Source: CAZYJR01 sp964647905
Lineage (GTDB): Bacteria > Desulfobacterota > DSM-4660 > Desulfatiglandales > HGW-15
Length of the DNA: 64,000 bases
Assembly: GCA_964647905.1 (NCBI GenBank)
Contig: CAZYJR010000002.1
Location: 124,001-188,000, forward strand
Reading direction: 5' to 3'
Shown here: piece by piece, positions 18,128-26,522 of the stretch
How positions within the stretch are numbered: position 1 is the first letter of the stretch
Layout: each line of letters begins with the position of its first letter
Translations under genes and position numbers: made by a program
Notes under the pieces: model-generated
Databases searched by the model: none
Seen by the model: only the letters and a program-made list of their open reading frames with translations
Told to the model about the DNA's origin: nothing

Positions 18128-19420
18128 ATGGAACACAGTGCAAGGCTGATAGTGGACGGAAAGACATTCGAGATACCCATACTCAGGGGCACCGAGGGAG
18201 AACGCGCCCTGGACATCTCCGCCCTGCGCGAGAGGACCGGACTCATTACCCTGGACCCGGGCTACGCCAACACCGGGGCCTGCAGCAGCAGCATCACATA
18301 CATGGACGGAGAGGAAGGCATACTCCGCTACAGGGGCTATCCGGTGGAGCAATTGGCCGAGCACTCCACGTTCGTGGAGACGGCCTATCTCCTGATAAAC
18401 GGCGATCTCCCCACCCGGAGGGACCTTACGCGGTTCTCCGTGCTCCTCAATGACCACAGCCTGATTCACCGCGACATGCTTCACTTCTTCGACAACTTCC
18501 CGCGGCGGGCCCATCCCATGGGGATCCTCTCCTCCATGGTCAACGCCCTGCGCGCCTTCTATCCCGAACTCCCGGAGCGCACTGAGGAGGAGGAGATAAA
18601 CGTAACCTTCACCAGGCTGATTTCCAAGATCAGGACCATGGCCGCCATCTCCTACAAACTCTCCAGAGGGCACGAGATCGTATATCCCAGGCCGGATCTC
18701 ACATATGCGGCCAACTTCCTCAACATGATGTTCGACTCCCCGGTCCGGCCCTACGAGGTGGACGAAGACATCGCCCGGGCACTCAATGTCTTCTGGATCC
18801 TCCACGCCGACCACGAGCAGAACTGCTCCACCGCTGCGGTCCGCCTGGTGGGAAGCGCCAGGGTGAACCTATACGCCGCGATCTCAGCAGGGATCTGCGC
18901 GTTGTGGGGGCCTCTCCACGGCGGGGCGAACCAGGCGGTAGTGGAGATGTTGAACGAGATCCAGGCGGGCGGGGGCGATCCCGCCCCGTTTATCCAAAGG
19001 GCCAAGGACAAGAACGACCCTTTCCGCCTGATGGGCTTCGGCCACCGGGTGTACAAGACCTACGACCCCAGAGCCAAGATCATGAAGCAGGTCGCGGACA
19101 AGGTCCTGAAGAAGCTCGATCTGAACGACCCTCTCTTGGACATAGCCCGCCGTCTGGAAGATGTGGCCTTGGAGGACCCCTACTTCGTGGATCACCACCT
19201 CTATCCCAACGTGGACTTCTACAGCGGGATCGTGCTGCGCGCCATGGGGATTCCTCTGAACATGTTCACGGTGATGTTCGCCATAGGCAGGCTCCCGGGT
19301 TGGATAAGCCAGTGGAAGGAGAGCATAGACGATCCGGCCTGGAAGCTGCACAGACCCAGGCAGCTCTACCTGGGGCCCGGCCGGAGGGACTACGTCCCCA
19401 TGGACAAACGCGGGAAATGA
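18128..19420 (+). CDS. gltA: Citrate synthase
   Basis: 430 residues. It condenses acetyl-CoA and oxaloacetate to citrate. The active-site regions are intact: HADHEQNCST near residue 228, GPLHGGANQAV near 263 with the first catalytic His, MGFGHRVYKTYDPRA near 305 with the second, and the catalytic Asp in VDFYSGIV near 362. The length and an N-terminal extension of about 40 residues fit the hexameric bacterial type. GGAGACGAGAC precedes the ATG. It is part of the long plus-strand run that begins with the transporter genes. Confidence 0.95.
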   Translation: MEHSARLIVDGKTFEIPILRGTEGERALDISALRERTGLITLDPGYANTGACSSSITYMDGEEGILRYRGYPVEQLAEHSTFVETAYLLINGDLPTRRDLTRFSVLLNDHSLIHRDMLHFFDNFPRRAHPMGILSSMVNALRAFYPELPERTEEEEINVTFTRLISKIRTMAAISYKLSRGHEIVYPRPDLTYAANFLNMMFDSPVRPYEVDEDIARALNVFWILHADHEQNCSTAAVRLVGSARVNLYAAISAGICALWGPLHGGANQAVVEMLNEIQAGGGDPAPFIQRAKDKNDPFRLMGFGHRVYKTYDPRAKIMKQVADKVLKKLDLNDPLLDIARRLEDVALEDPYFVDHHLYPNVDFYSGIVLRAMGIPLNMFTVMFAIGRLPGWISQWKESIDDPAWKLHRPRQLYLGPGRRDYVPMDKRGK

Positions 19421-19447
19421 GGCTTACTGCAGGGAGGGAGAGACATC

Positions 19448-19975
19448 ATGGATCTGGAGCTGTTCGAGAATATGGAGGCGGAGGATCTCCGCAAGTATAT
19501 CGAGTTCCTGCTCTGGCACTACCGGGTGATGGACGCCTTTTGGTTCCTTTACGTGGCCGAGCGGTTCGACCAGCCGACGGCGGAGCGGCTCAACGAGCAG
19601 GTCTGGGGAAGGGTCTCCGGCATGGCCGCACGCGGCATACTGGAGAGATTCCATATAGAGGAGCGTGGGCTGGAGGGTTTCGTGCGGGCCCTGCGTTTCT
19701 TCCCGTGGTGCATCCTGGTGGGCTATGATATAGATGCAAAGGCGGACGAGGTGTTGATCTCGGTGCGGTCCTGCCCCACGCAGGAAGCGCGCCTCAGGCG
19801 CGGCCTGGGCGAGTTCGTGTGCAAGGAGATGCACCGGGGGGAGTTCGAAGGGTTTGCCCGAGAGGTGGACGGGCGCATACGCGTCGAATGCCTCTTCGCC
19901 CCGCCCGACCCCCATCCCCCGGAGATGTTCTGCAAATGGCGGTTCACCCTGGCCGGGGCCGCGGAGTCCGAGTAA
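19448..19975 (+). CDS. DUF6125-like protein
   Basis: 175 residues, soluble, with the pattern YIEFLLWHYRVMDAFWFLYV at the N-terminus and an EMFCKWRF segment near the end. It resembles DUF6125 proteins found mainly in anaerobic Desulfobacterota; no biochemical role is known to me. An internal Cys pattern is present (CPTQEARL, then one Cys in VCKEM). It lies 27 bases after citrate synthase and 18 before the diguanylate cyclase, so it probably belongs to one operon. Confidence 0.7.
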   Translation: MDLELFENMEAEDLRKYIEFLLWHYRVMDAFWFLYVAERFDQPTAERLNEQVWGRVSGMAARGILERFHIEERGLEGFVRALRFFPWCILVGYDIDAKADEVLISVRSCPTQEARLRRGLGEFVCKEMHRGEFEGFAREVDGRIRVECLFAPPDPHPPEMFCKWRFTLAGAAESE

Positions 19976-19993
19976 GGGAACGGAGGTGCCCCT

Positions 19994-21340
19994 GTGTCAG
20001 GAGAAGGAGGCGAAGAGCTCAGGCGGCTCAAGCGGGACTATCTGGAGCTGGACCGCCGTTACCATGAAGACAAGGAACTCCTGATCCGGGTGGTCCAGAC
20101 CTTGGGGGCGGTGGTTGCGGCCAACCCGGAGATGACCGGACAGGTGGAGTCCTTGAAAGGTTTGTTGCGCGTCGAGGAGCCCCTGGACCAGGACAGGATC
20201 CAGGAAGAGATGGAAGCATTCAAGCAGGGCTTCCTCACCCTGGAGGACGAACCGGTCCCCTCCATGGGCCCGGCGGAGGTGCGAGCGCTCCACGAACAGG
20301 TGCTCGAGGCGTGCCGGGTCCTGCGGAAGATCATGGCGGCCCTGCTGGAGGACTTCTATCCGCTCAGGCCCGAGCTGGAAGTCAGGGCGGCCGGTGTTCA
20401 CCTGGACTGCACCGAAGACGTCAGGGAGATTGACCTTTCCGGTGCGGCCGAGCCTTTTCTGAGATTCGTGGAGGGCCTCAAGGAGAACATCTCCGAGGAC
20501 TTCCGTGAGATCAATCACACCCTGTTCACGCTCCTGGAACAGGTCAAGGAACTGGAGAGCTCGTTCGCCGTGGAGTTCGGCTCCGAGAGCGCCAGGGTCA
20601 GGGAGATAGAGTACTTCGAGATGAAGGTGAACAGCGAGGTGGGAAACATCGTCCGCTCCTTTGACCTCCATACCACGGTGAGCGAGATCAAGCAGGCGGT
20701 GATCCGCAAGATCGAGAACATAAAGGAACTGGTGGCGCTCCGCAAGCAGGAGGAGACCTCCAGGTCCGAGAGGTTCCAGCAGAGTATAGAGAGCCTCAAG
20801 AGACGGATCCAGGAGGTGGAGAGCAACGCGAGAGAGATGAGCGCAAGGGCCGAGGAGTTCCAGGTGGCGGCCATGCGGGACGACCTGACCGGGCTTTACA
20901 ACCGTAAGGCCTTTGACGAGCGGGTTTCGCAGGCCCTGGAGAAGTTCGAGAGGGACGGGACCGCCTTCGCCCTGATACTCTTCGACGTGGACAACTTCAA
21001 GGAGATCAACGACGCATTCGGCCATGTGGCCGGGGACAAGGTGCTCCAGAAGATCGGTCAGTGCCTGAAGGACACTTTCAGAAAGGACGACTTCATAGCC
21101 CGTTACGGCGGGGACGAATTCATAGTGCTCATCGAGGAGCTCAGCCGGGACCTGGCCAGGGAAAAGATCACCAGCTTTCTGAAGAACCTCCATCGCCTGC
21201 GCTTCACATCCCATTCCAAAGGGGACATCACGGTGAGCGTGAGCCCCGGTATCGCCTTGTCACGCAAAGGGGATACGCCCGAGGTGCTCTTGGAAAGGGC
21301 GGACCGGGCCATGTACGACGTAAAGAAGCGGAGGAGATGA
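19994..21340 (+). CDS. Diguanylate cyclase (GGDEF) with long coiled-coil sensor part
   Basis: 448 residues with a GTG start and GGAGG nine bases before it. Residues 1-290 are charged, helical and without membrane segments, with a coiled coil around 190-290. The GGDEF domain covers about 295-445: DDLTGLYNRKAF, DVDNFKEINDAFGH and the active motif YGGDEF near 380. The product-inhibition site RKDD sits exactly five residues before GGDEF. The enzyme should make cyclic di-GMP in the cytoplasm and be inhibited by it. The signal sensed is unknown. Confidence 0.88.
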   Translation: MSGEGGEELRRLKRDYLELDRRYHEDKELLIRVVQTLGAVVAANPEMTGQVESLKGLLRVEEPLDQDRIQEEMEAFKQGFLTLEDEPVPSMGPAEVRALHEQVLEACRVLRKIMAALLEDFYPLRPELEVRAAGVHLDCTEDVREIDLSGAAEPFLRFVEGLKENISEDFREINHTLFTLLEQVKELESSFAVEFGSESARVREIEYFEMKVNSEVGNIVRSFDLHTTVSEIKQAVIRKIENIKELVALRKQEETSRSERFQQSIESLKRRIQEVESNAREMSARAEEFQVAAMRDDLTGLYNRKAFDERVSQALEKFERDGTAFALILFDVDNFKEINDAFGHVAGDKVLQKIGQCLKDTFRKDDFIARYGGDEFIVLIEELSRDLAREKITSFLKNLHRLRFTSHSKGDITVSVSPGIALSRKGDTPEVLLERADRAMYDVKKRRR

Positions 21341-21346
21341 GACGCC

Positions 21347-22141
21347 TTGAAGGACCGCCTGGATGTGTTGTACCGGCGTTTCAACAAGCGGTGCTTCGTG
21401 GAGCCCGATCCTCTCCAGTTCCTGTATGATTACCCGGATCCAGCGGACCGGGAGCTGGCCGGTCTTGTGGCGTCGTGCCTTGCCTACGGCAGGGTGGCGC
21501 AAATCCTGGCGAGCGTATCCGCCGTCCTGGATATCATGGGGCCGTCTCCGGCGGCTTTTGTAATGGAGGGCACCCCCGAGTCCCTCTCAAAGGCCCTTTC
21601 GGGCTTCAGACACCGATTCAGCTCCGGGGAGGAGTTGGCCCGGCTACTCTGGGAAGCGCGGCGGGTGGTCCGGGAGTACGGATCCCTGGAGTCATGCTTC
21701 CTGGCGGGATTGGGCCGGGAGCATGAGACGGTCCTCCCCGCCCTGTCCTCCTTCGCCCGCGCCCTGCGCCCCGGGGACTGCTCCAGGATCACCTTGATGC
21801 CCCTGCCCGAACGGGGGAGCGCGTGCAAGCGCTTGAATCTCTATCTGCGGTGGATGGTCAGGCGGGACGATGTGGACCCGGGCGGGTGGGGGGATGTCCC
21901 CGCCTCCAAGCTCATAGTCCCGTTGGACACCCACATGCACCGGATCTGCCTGCGCCTGGGGGGGACGGGGCGCAGCCAGGCGGACATGAAGGCCGCTCTG
22001 GAGGCCACCCGGGCGTTCCGCCGCCTGGTCCCGGACGACCCGGTCAGGTACGATTTTTCACTCACCCGCCTGGGCATCAGGAGGGACGGAGACATCGAGG
22101 CCTTTCTCGGGGGCTGCAAGGGTTTCGAGCGGCCCGACTGA
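21347..22141 (+). CDS. TIGR02757 family protein
   Basis: 264 residues, starting at TTG seven bases after the cyclase stop. Features include YDYPDPADRELAGLVASCLAYGRV near residue 27, a CSRITLMPLPERGSACKRLNLYLRWMVR stretch near 145 and a DTHMHRICLRLGGTGR segment. These match the TIGR02757 family, found in Bacteroidetes and Desulfobacterota, whose function is unknown. The helical pattern around the Cys/His residues resembles helix-hairpin-helix DNA glycosylase folds; that is only an inference. It is followed after 32 bases by the epimerase gene. Confidence 0.75.
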   Translation: MKDRLDVLYRRFNKRCFVEPDPLQFLYDYPDPADRELAGLVASCLAYGRVAQILASVSAVLDIMGPSPAAFVMEGTPESLSKALSGFRHRFSSGEELARLLWEARRVVREYGSLESCFLAGLGREHETVLPALSSFARALRPGDCSRITLMPLPERGSACKRLNLYLRWMVRRDDVDPGGWGDVPASKLIVPLDTHMHRICLRLGGTGRSQADMKAALEATRAFRRLVPDDPVRYDFSLTRLGIRRDGDIEAFLGGCKGFERPD

Positions 22142-22173
22142 AAGGCGCCGTGAGGAGCGGACGGGAGGACGCC

Positions 22174-23091
22174 ATGAAGGTCTTTGTTACCGGAGGAACA
22201 GGATTCGTGGGAAAGGCCCTCACCAGCGGTCTGGTGGGAGAGGGACATCAAGTGACCGTCCTTACCCGGTCCCTGAGGCCGGGCCGATCCGGGCCCTCCG
22301 GGGTCCGGCTGGTAGAGGGCGACGCCACCAAGCCGGGGTCGTGGCAGGAAGAAGTCCCCGAGCATGATGCGGTCATAAACCTTGTCGGCGCCTCCATCTT
22401 CAGGCGCTGGACCGAGGCGGCCAAGGAGGAGATCCGCGAGAGCCGGATCCGCACCACCCGCAACCTGGTCCGGGCCCTGCCCCGGGGCGGCTCCGGCTTC
22501 CGTTTCCTCAGCACGTCGGCCGTAGGGGTTTACGGCTCCCGCGGTGACGAGGTCCTGAACGAAGAGAGCCCGGCCGGTGCCGGGTTTTTGGCCTCTCTGG
22601 CCGTGGACTGGGAGCGGGCCGCAATGGAGGCCGAGGCCCGGGGAGCGGCGGTTTCCTGCATGCGTTTCGGCATTGTCCTGGGCAGGGAGGAAGGCGCTCT
22701 GGCCAAGATGCTGCCGCTCTTCAGGTGGTGGCTGGGCGGGCCGCTGGGCGGCGGCGGGCAGTGGTTTTCCTGGATCCACATACATGACCTGGTGGCTGCG
22801 CACCTCTTTGCCCTGGGCCGTCGTGACCTCCGAGGGCCGCTCAACTGCACCGCCCCGCATCCGGTCCGCAATAAGGACCTCGCCCGCGCCCTAGCGGGGG
22901 CCATGGGAAAACCCTGCTTCATGCCCGGGGTGCCGAGGTTCCTGGTAAGGATGGTGCTGGGGGAATTCGGTTCGGTGTTGCTGGAGGGGCAGCGGGTGAT
23001 TCCCGAGAGGCTCCGGGAAGCGGGTTTCCACTTCACCTTCCCTCGTATCGAGGAGGCGTTGAATGATCTGGTGGGGGCAGGTTCGAAATAA
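22174..23091 (+). CDS. TIGR01777 family NAD-dependent epimerase-like protein
   Basis: 305 residues. The nucleotide-binding motif TGGTGFVG is at residues 6-13. Next come a SASIFRRW-like region (VGASIFRRWTEAAKEEI), the catalytic-region Ser/Thr and Tyr (FLSTSAVGVYG) and a C-terminal DUF1731-like segment. It belongs to the atypical short-chain dehydrogenases near YfcH/SulA-related epimerases; the substrate is not known. The true start is the ATG at 22174, although the frame is open much further upstream through the preceding gene. It is the last gene of the plus-strand run and converges with the gene at 23100. Confidence 0.88.
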   Translation: MKVFVTGGTGFVGKALTSGLVGEGHQVTVLTRSLRPGRSGPSGVRLVEGDATKPGSWQEEVPEHDAVINLVGASIFRRWTEAAKEEIRESRIRTTRNLVRALPRGGSGFRFLSTSAVGVYGSRGDEVLNEESPAGAGFLASLAVDWERAAMEAEARGAAVSCMRFGIVLGREEGALAKMLPLFRWWLGGPLGGGGQWFSWIHIHDLVAAHLFALGRRDLRGPLNCTAPHPVRNKDLARALAGAMGKPCFMPGVPRFLVRMVLGEFGSVLLEGQRVIPERLREAGFHFTFPRIEEALNDLVGAGSK

Positions 23092-23099
23092 GGGCCCGG

Positions 23100-23450
23100 T
23101 CAGTGACGCTCCCCATCGATTTGCCCGACCACCAGGTGGGCTTCCCCCAGTGAGCCCAGGCTCACGTACTTGCTTCCCTGGATCTCCATCTGGTACCCGG
23201 CGGTCAAGGGGAACAGCCCCTGGGCGTTCCAGATCACCCTGACCCCCTTCTCCCGGGGGACGATCGCCTTCTTGCAGAGAGAGGCCAGTAGATACCTCGC
23301 CTCCTCATCGCTGCGGCCGTTGTTGGCGGTTACGATCTTTTTCCCGCCGTCATTTTCCCCGGCGGGTGCCGCTTCTTCTGTTTCCCCGCCCGCGCCCTCC
23401 AGCAGGGCGTCGACATCGTCTTGGGAAAGAATCTCGTCTCCGCTCACCAT
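23100..23450 (-). CDS. Small protein with a FliM-like N-terminal peptide
   Basis: 116 residues from the ATG at 23450, which has GAGG eleven bases before it; the frame is open to 23495. The N-terminus, GDEILSQDDVDALLEG, closely matches the CheY-binding peptide of the flagellar switch protein FliM (ILSQDEIDALL). The rest (about 60-116) is a small beta-rich domain I cannot assign; it contains ARYLLASLCKKAIVPREKG. No flagellar gene is in the window. It may let a response regulator dock on an otherwise unknown protein. The function is inferred and open. Confidence 0.6.
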   Translation of the reverse strand: MVSGDEILSQDDVDALLEGAGGETEEAAPAGENDGGKKIVTANNGRSDEEARYLLASLCKKAIVPREKGVRVIWNAQGLFPLTAGYQMEIQGSKYVSLGSLGEAHLVVGQIDGERH

Positions 23451-23585
23451 GACCTGCGCCTCGCGCTCCCCGGCAGTGCGCCCCCGGGCCTCCATGGTCG
23501 GGGCCGCCCGAGCCTCTGATTCCTAGTCGGCACTCAGCGGGATTTACTTGAATCCACCCTGCGGGCGGGGGGCTGATGATGGAAG

Positions 23586-23861
23586 CTAGTTCAGGATGAA
23601 GCCCAAAAAGACGTCCTCCACCTGGCAGTCTTCGCATTCCAGGGATTCTCCTTGGGGCTCTTCCACGTAGACTATCTTGCCGCGGTACTCGTGCCTGAGC
23701 TCGAATTCTCCGTCTTCCGCCAAGACCAGGAGCCCTTCCGAGCAAGAGGCGCAGGCCGGCCCGTGCTCCTGGTCGTACTCCCAGAATCCGGATACCCAAG
23801 TCTCCTGGATGGCCTGCTCGATGGAATCCGCTTCCATACCGCAAATCGTACATCTCACCAT
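23586..23861 (-). CDS. Small CxxC zinc-finger-like hypothetical protein
   Basis: 91 residues with three CxxC pairs: CTIC at residue 4, CASC near 37 and CEDC near 76. This suggests zinc binding. The middle is acidic and rich in Tyr/Trp (FWEYDQEHG). I do not recognise a family. It stands alone between two other minus-strand genes, 135 bases upstream of the FliM-peptide gene. Composition and codon use look like real coding sequence. Confidence 0.55.
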   Translation of the reverse strand: MVRCTICGMEADSIEQAIQETWVSGFWEYDQEHGPACASCSEGLLVLAEDGEFELRHEYRGKIVYVEEPQGESLECEDCQVEDVFLGFILN

Positions 23862-23982
23862 GACTGGTTCGCCCTCCGGCGCACTCTACAATCACTCCAT
23901 TCGTATCGAAAAGCCCTCCTGATGAGGGTACTCGAGGAATACTGAAAAAGCGGGCTCATGGCAAGGGGAATATTGCACCACC

Positions 23983-24645
23983 TTAGAGGGTCTTGCCGGG
24001 GCGGTCGGCGGCGGAGAGGGCCGCCTCGCCCAGCCTGCGCAGGATCTCGCCGGCTGCCTGTGAAAAGCCCATGGGCGAGTCCTTGCCGATATCGTGGAGC
24101 TCAATCTGGGGCATGGGAAGGACCAGCCCTTTCCCGTCGGTCATCACCGCGGAGAGGGTGATACGCCCGCCCTGGAGCAGGATTCTATCGATCACCACGC
24201 TCTTGCCGCTCCCCTCTCCGCCGCCCAGGATAGGGACCCCGCCCGTATGCTCGCGGACATCGCGCAGAAAGACCGAGAGGTTGCTCCTGCCGAAGCCGGC
24301 GGCCTGGTAAGACAAGTCCATGCCGCTGATCTCCAGGCTATTCACGCGTATGGACTCGGTGAAGATCGTCCGAGGCTCCACCGACACAAAAATCTCTTCC
24401 ACGTATATCATCCTGGGAGCTTTGAACCCTTCCGGGTTGGCAAGCTCCACTCCTTGAAGATTCAGGGTCCCCTTGAGAAGGGATAGCTCGCAGTCCTCCA
24501 CGCGGGTCTCCACGTGGAATACCTTGTGCCCCCCCCTATTGATGAGACCCACGATGATCTCATCGGCGAAGAGCACACCAGCGCCTGCGATCAGGGCCGC
24601 CACAGCTCCCAGCACTGCGAGCCAGACCAGCATTGTCTTGATCAT
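23983..24645 (-). CDS. AsmA-like membrane-anchored protein
   Basis: 220 residues. It has one N-terminal membrane helix (about 5-27), a conserved segment GTLNLQGVELANPEGFKAPRMIYVEEI about 60-85 and a repeated beta pattern with SVEPRTIFTESIRVNSLEISG. This is typical of short AsmA-domain proteins, much shorter than YhdP or AsmA. Location: inner membrane with a periplasmic body. Its start overlaps the stop of the xdhC-like gene by four bases, so it ends the selB operon, a pairing that is unexplained. Confidence 0.65.
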   Translation of the reverse strand: MIKTMLVWLAVLGAVAALIAGAGVLFADEIIVGLINRGGHKVFHVETRVEDCELSLLKGTLNLQGVELANPEGFKAPRMIYVEEIFVSVEPRTIFTESIRVNSLEISGMDLSYQAAGFGRSNLSVFLRDVREHTGGVPILGGGEGSGKSVVIDRILLQGGRITLSAVMTDGKGLVLPMPQIELHDIGKDSPMGFSQAAGEILRRLGEAALSAADRPGKTL

Positions 24646-25742
24646 CCCGAGCCGGCCCCTCTCTCTCGACGTTTCCCTCCCCCGGCCCGGACCTTGATCA
24701 GCTCGGCCACAATGCTGACCGCGATCTCCTCCGGCGTCTCGGCCCCTATGTCGATGCCTATTGGGGCGTGTACGCGGGCGAGTTGCTCCTTGAAAAAACC
24801 CTCCTCCAGGAGCTTGTCATAGATCATCCTTATCTTTCGCTGGCTCCCTATCATACCCATGTATTTGGCTTCGGTGGCCAGGGCCTGCTCCAGGACGGTC
24901 TTGTCGTGGGCGTGCCCGCGGGTGACGATCACCAGGTAGGAGGCCGAGTCAACCGGTAATCCGGCCAGGGCTTCCCGGAAGGGCCTGCAGTGGACCTCGG
25001 ATGCTCGGGGGAAACGCTCCCTGGACGCGAACTCGGGCCGGTCGTCGATCACCACCACCTTGAATCCCACCCCGGCGGCCAATGGCACGATCTCGCCCGA
25101 GACGTGCCCTCCCCCGAAGATGTAGAGCACGGGGTGGGCCGCCACAGGTTCCAACAGGACCTCCAGGGCCCCTCCCGAGCCGTCCTCCAGATTGATGATT
25201 CCTACCTCCCTGGAATCCGCCGATTCCTTGAGCCTCTCGACGATGCCTTGTGGCATTTCCCTCTCGCCGAGGACCGATCCGATTACCCCTCCGTCCCGCT
25301 CGACGAACACCTTGGGCACTCCCGGGCCGGTCCACCTCTCCGGATCAAGGGCGGTGGCCACAACCCCGGAGCCTCCCCGCTTGATGACCTCCGATATCCG
25401 CTCGAATATCTGAATATGATGCGGATTATCAGGCGAGACCGGCTCCAGGAAGACCTCGCCCTCGCCGCCGCAGATCATGTCGGTCCCGGCCGCCTCCTTC
25501 CCGGTGAGACGAAAGACCAGCCTGAGCGGCCGGCGGGTTTCCATCACCTCCTTTGCCCGGCCCATGACCCGGGCCTCCAAGAGGCCTCCGCCAACGGATC
25601 CGCGCACCGATTCGTCGTCCCGGATCACCATGCGGGCCCCTGCCTCCCTGGGTGCCGAGCCGGTGCTCTTTATCATGGTGGCCAGGACGCACGGGTGGTC
25701 CTGCCTAAAAGACTCGATTATCAGCGGGTAAAGCGTATCCAT
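24642..25742 (-). CDS. XdhC/CoxI family molybdenum-hydroxylase accessory protein
   Basis: 366 residues. The N-terminal XdhC segment has CVLATMIKSTGSAPREAGARMV near residue 18 and GSVGGGLLEARV near 48. The C-terminal Rossmann domain begins VLYIFGGGHVSGEIVPLA near 205 and contains VVVIDDRPEFAS and a GMIGSQRK motif near 298. XdhC proteins bind molybdenum cofactor and help insert the sulfurated form into xanthine dehydrogenase-type enzymes. Together with yqeC, two bases upstream, and selB it matches the gene set linked to selenium-containing molybdenum hydroxylases; that link is an inference from context. No hydroxylase structural gene lies in the window. Confidence 0.85.
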   Translation of the reverse strand: MDTLYPLIIESFRQDHPCVLATMIKSTGSAPREAGARMVIRDDESVRGSVGGGLLEARVMGRAKEVMETRRPLRLVFRLTGKEAAGTDMICGGEGEVFLEPVSPDNPHHIQIFERISEVIKRGGSGVVATALDPERWTGPGVPKVFVERDGGVIGSVLGEREMPQGIVERLKESADSREVGIINLEDGSGGALEVLLEPVAAHPVLYIFGGGHVSGEIVPLAAGVGFKVVVIDDRPEFASRERFPRASEVHCRPFREALAGLPVDSASYLVIVTRGHAHDKTVLEQALATEAKYMGMIGSQRKIRMIYDKLLEEGFFKEQLARVHAPIGIDIGAETPEEIAVSIVAELIKVRAGGGKRRERGAGSG

Positions 25743-25744
25743 GC

Positions 25745-26521
25745 CTATTCTCCCGAGAAGCGGATGAACCTGCCCTGGAGGAGGGACCCCAGTACCACGG
25801 AGATCTCCCCTGGGCGGCTCTCCGCCAGGATTCTTTGAGCGGTTTCCCGGCCCGGCCCCTCGTCAGAGGAGAGGTCCAGCCGGTTCAAAAAGGCGGTTTT
25901 CTTCGCCCCGGCGGGCGCCCCCTTGAAAAGCCCCCGGGGATGGACAAAGGCGGCAGCCAGGCACTCGGGCGTGACAGGGTCCCCGGGGCGAAGGCCGGTG
26001 ACCGCAGCGAACCGATCCATACGAAAGACCAGGTCCGGTCCCATGTGACGGCCGAGGGCGTCGACTCCGGCCATCGCCGCCACCAGGGTGGCCGCCTCCG
26101 GGATCACGGGTTCATGTTCTTCAGGAGACTTTAAGGGCCTGCACGCGGCCCCGTCCGCCTCCACCAGCAGATAGTCCGCCTCGCCTGAAGAAAAGAGTTC
26201 TCCTGCAAGCCCGGGCTCGATGCCTTCCACCTTCCGTCCCGCTCCGGTCCCGCCCAGGAAGGCCCTGCGGTCGAGCTCCAGGGCGGCCCGAAGGCGCTCC
26301 AGCCATCCCCTCTCCTCGGTCAGGATCAGCTCGCCCACTGAAAGGGCCTGCTCCCACAGGACCTTGGTGGTGGTGGCGACCAACACGGTGCGGCCCTCCG
26401 CAACCAGCTCCCGGGAGAGAGCGGCCAGCAGGGTACTCTTGCCCCCGCCTCCCACCACTGCCACGAGCTCGCGCGGCCCGAGCCCCAGAGCGAGCCATGC
26501 CCGGGTCAGCGCCGCTTCCAA
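25745..26521 (-). CDS. yqeC: Selenium cofactor biosynthesis protein YqeC
   Basis: 258 residues. The N-terminal P-loop VVGGGGKSTLLAALS is at about 22-36, followed by VLVATTTKVLW and, near 118, YLLVEADGAACRPLKSPEEHEP, the signature of the YqeC family. The end has the EISVVLG pattern. YqeC is associated with selenium-dependent molybdenum hydroxylases. It sits between selB and xdhC, with two-base gaps on each side, which is strong support for a selenium role. The exact reaction is unknown. Confidence 0.88.
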   Translation of the reverse strand: MEAALTRAWLALGLGPRELVAVVGGGGKSTLLAALSRELVAEGRTVLVATTTKVLWEQALSVGELILTEERGWLERLRAALELDRRAFLGGTGAGRKVEGIEPGLAGELFSSGEADYLLVEADGAACRPLKSPEEHEPVIPEAATLVAAMAGVDALGRHMGPDLVFRMDRFAAVTGLRPGDPVTPECLAAAFVHPRGLFKGAPAGAKKTAFLNRLDLSSDEGPGRETAQRILAESRPGEISVVLGSLLQGRFIRFSGE

Positions 26522-26522
26522 C

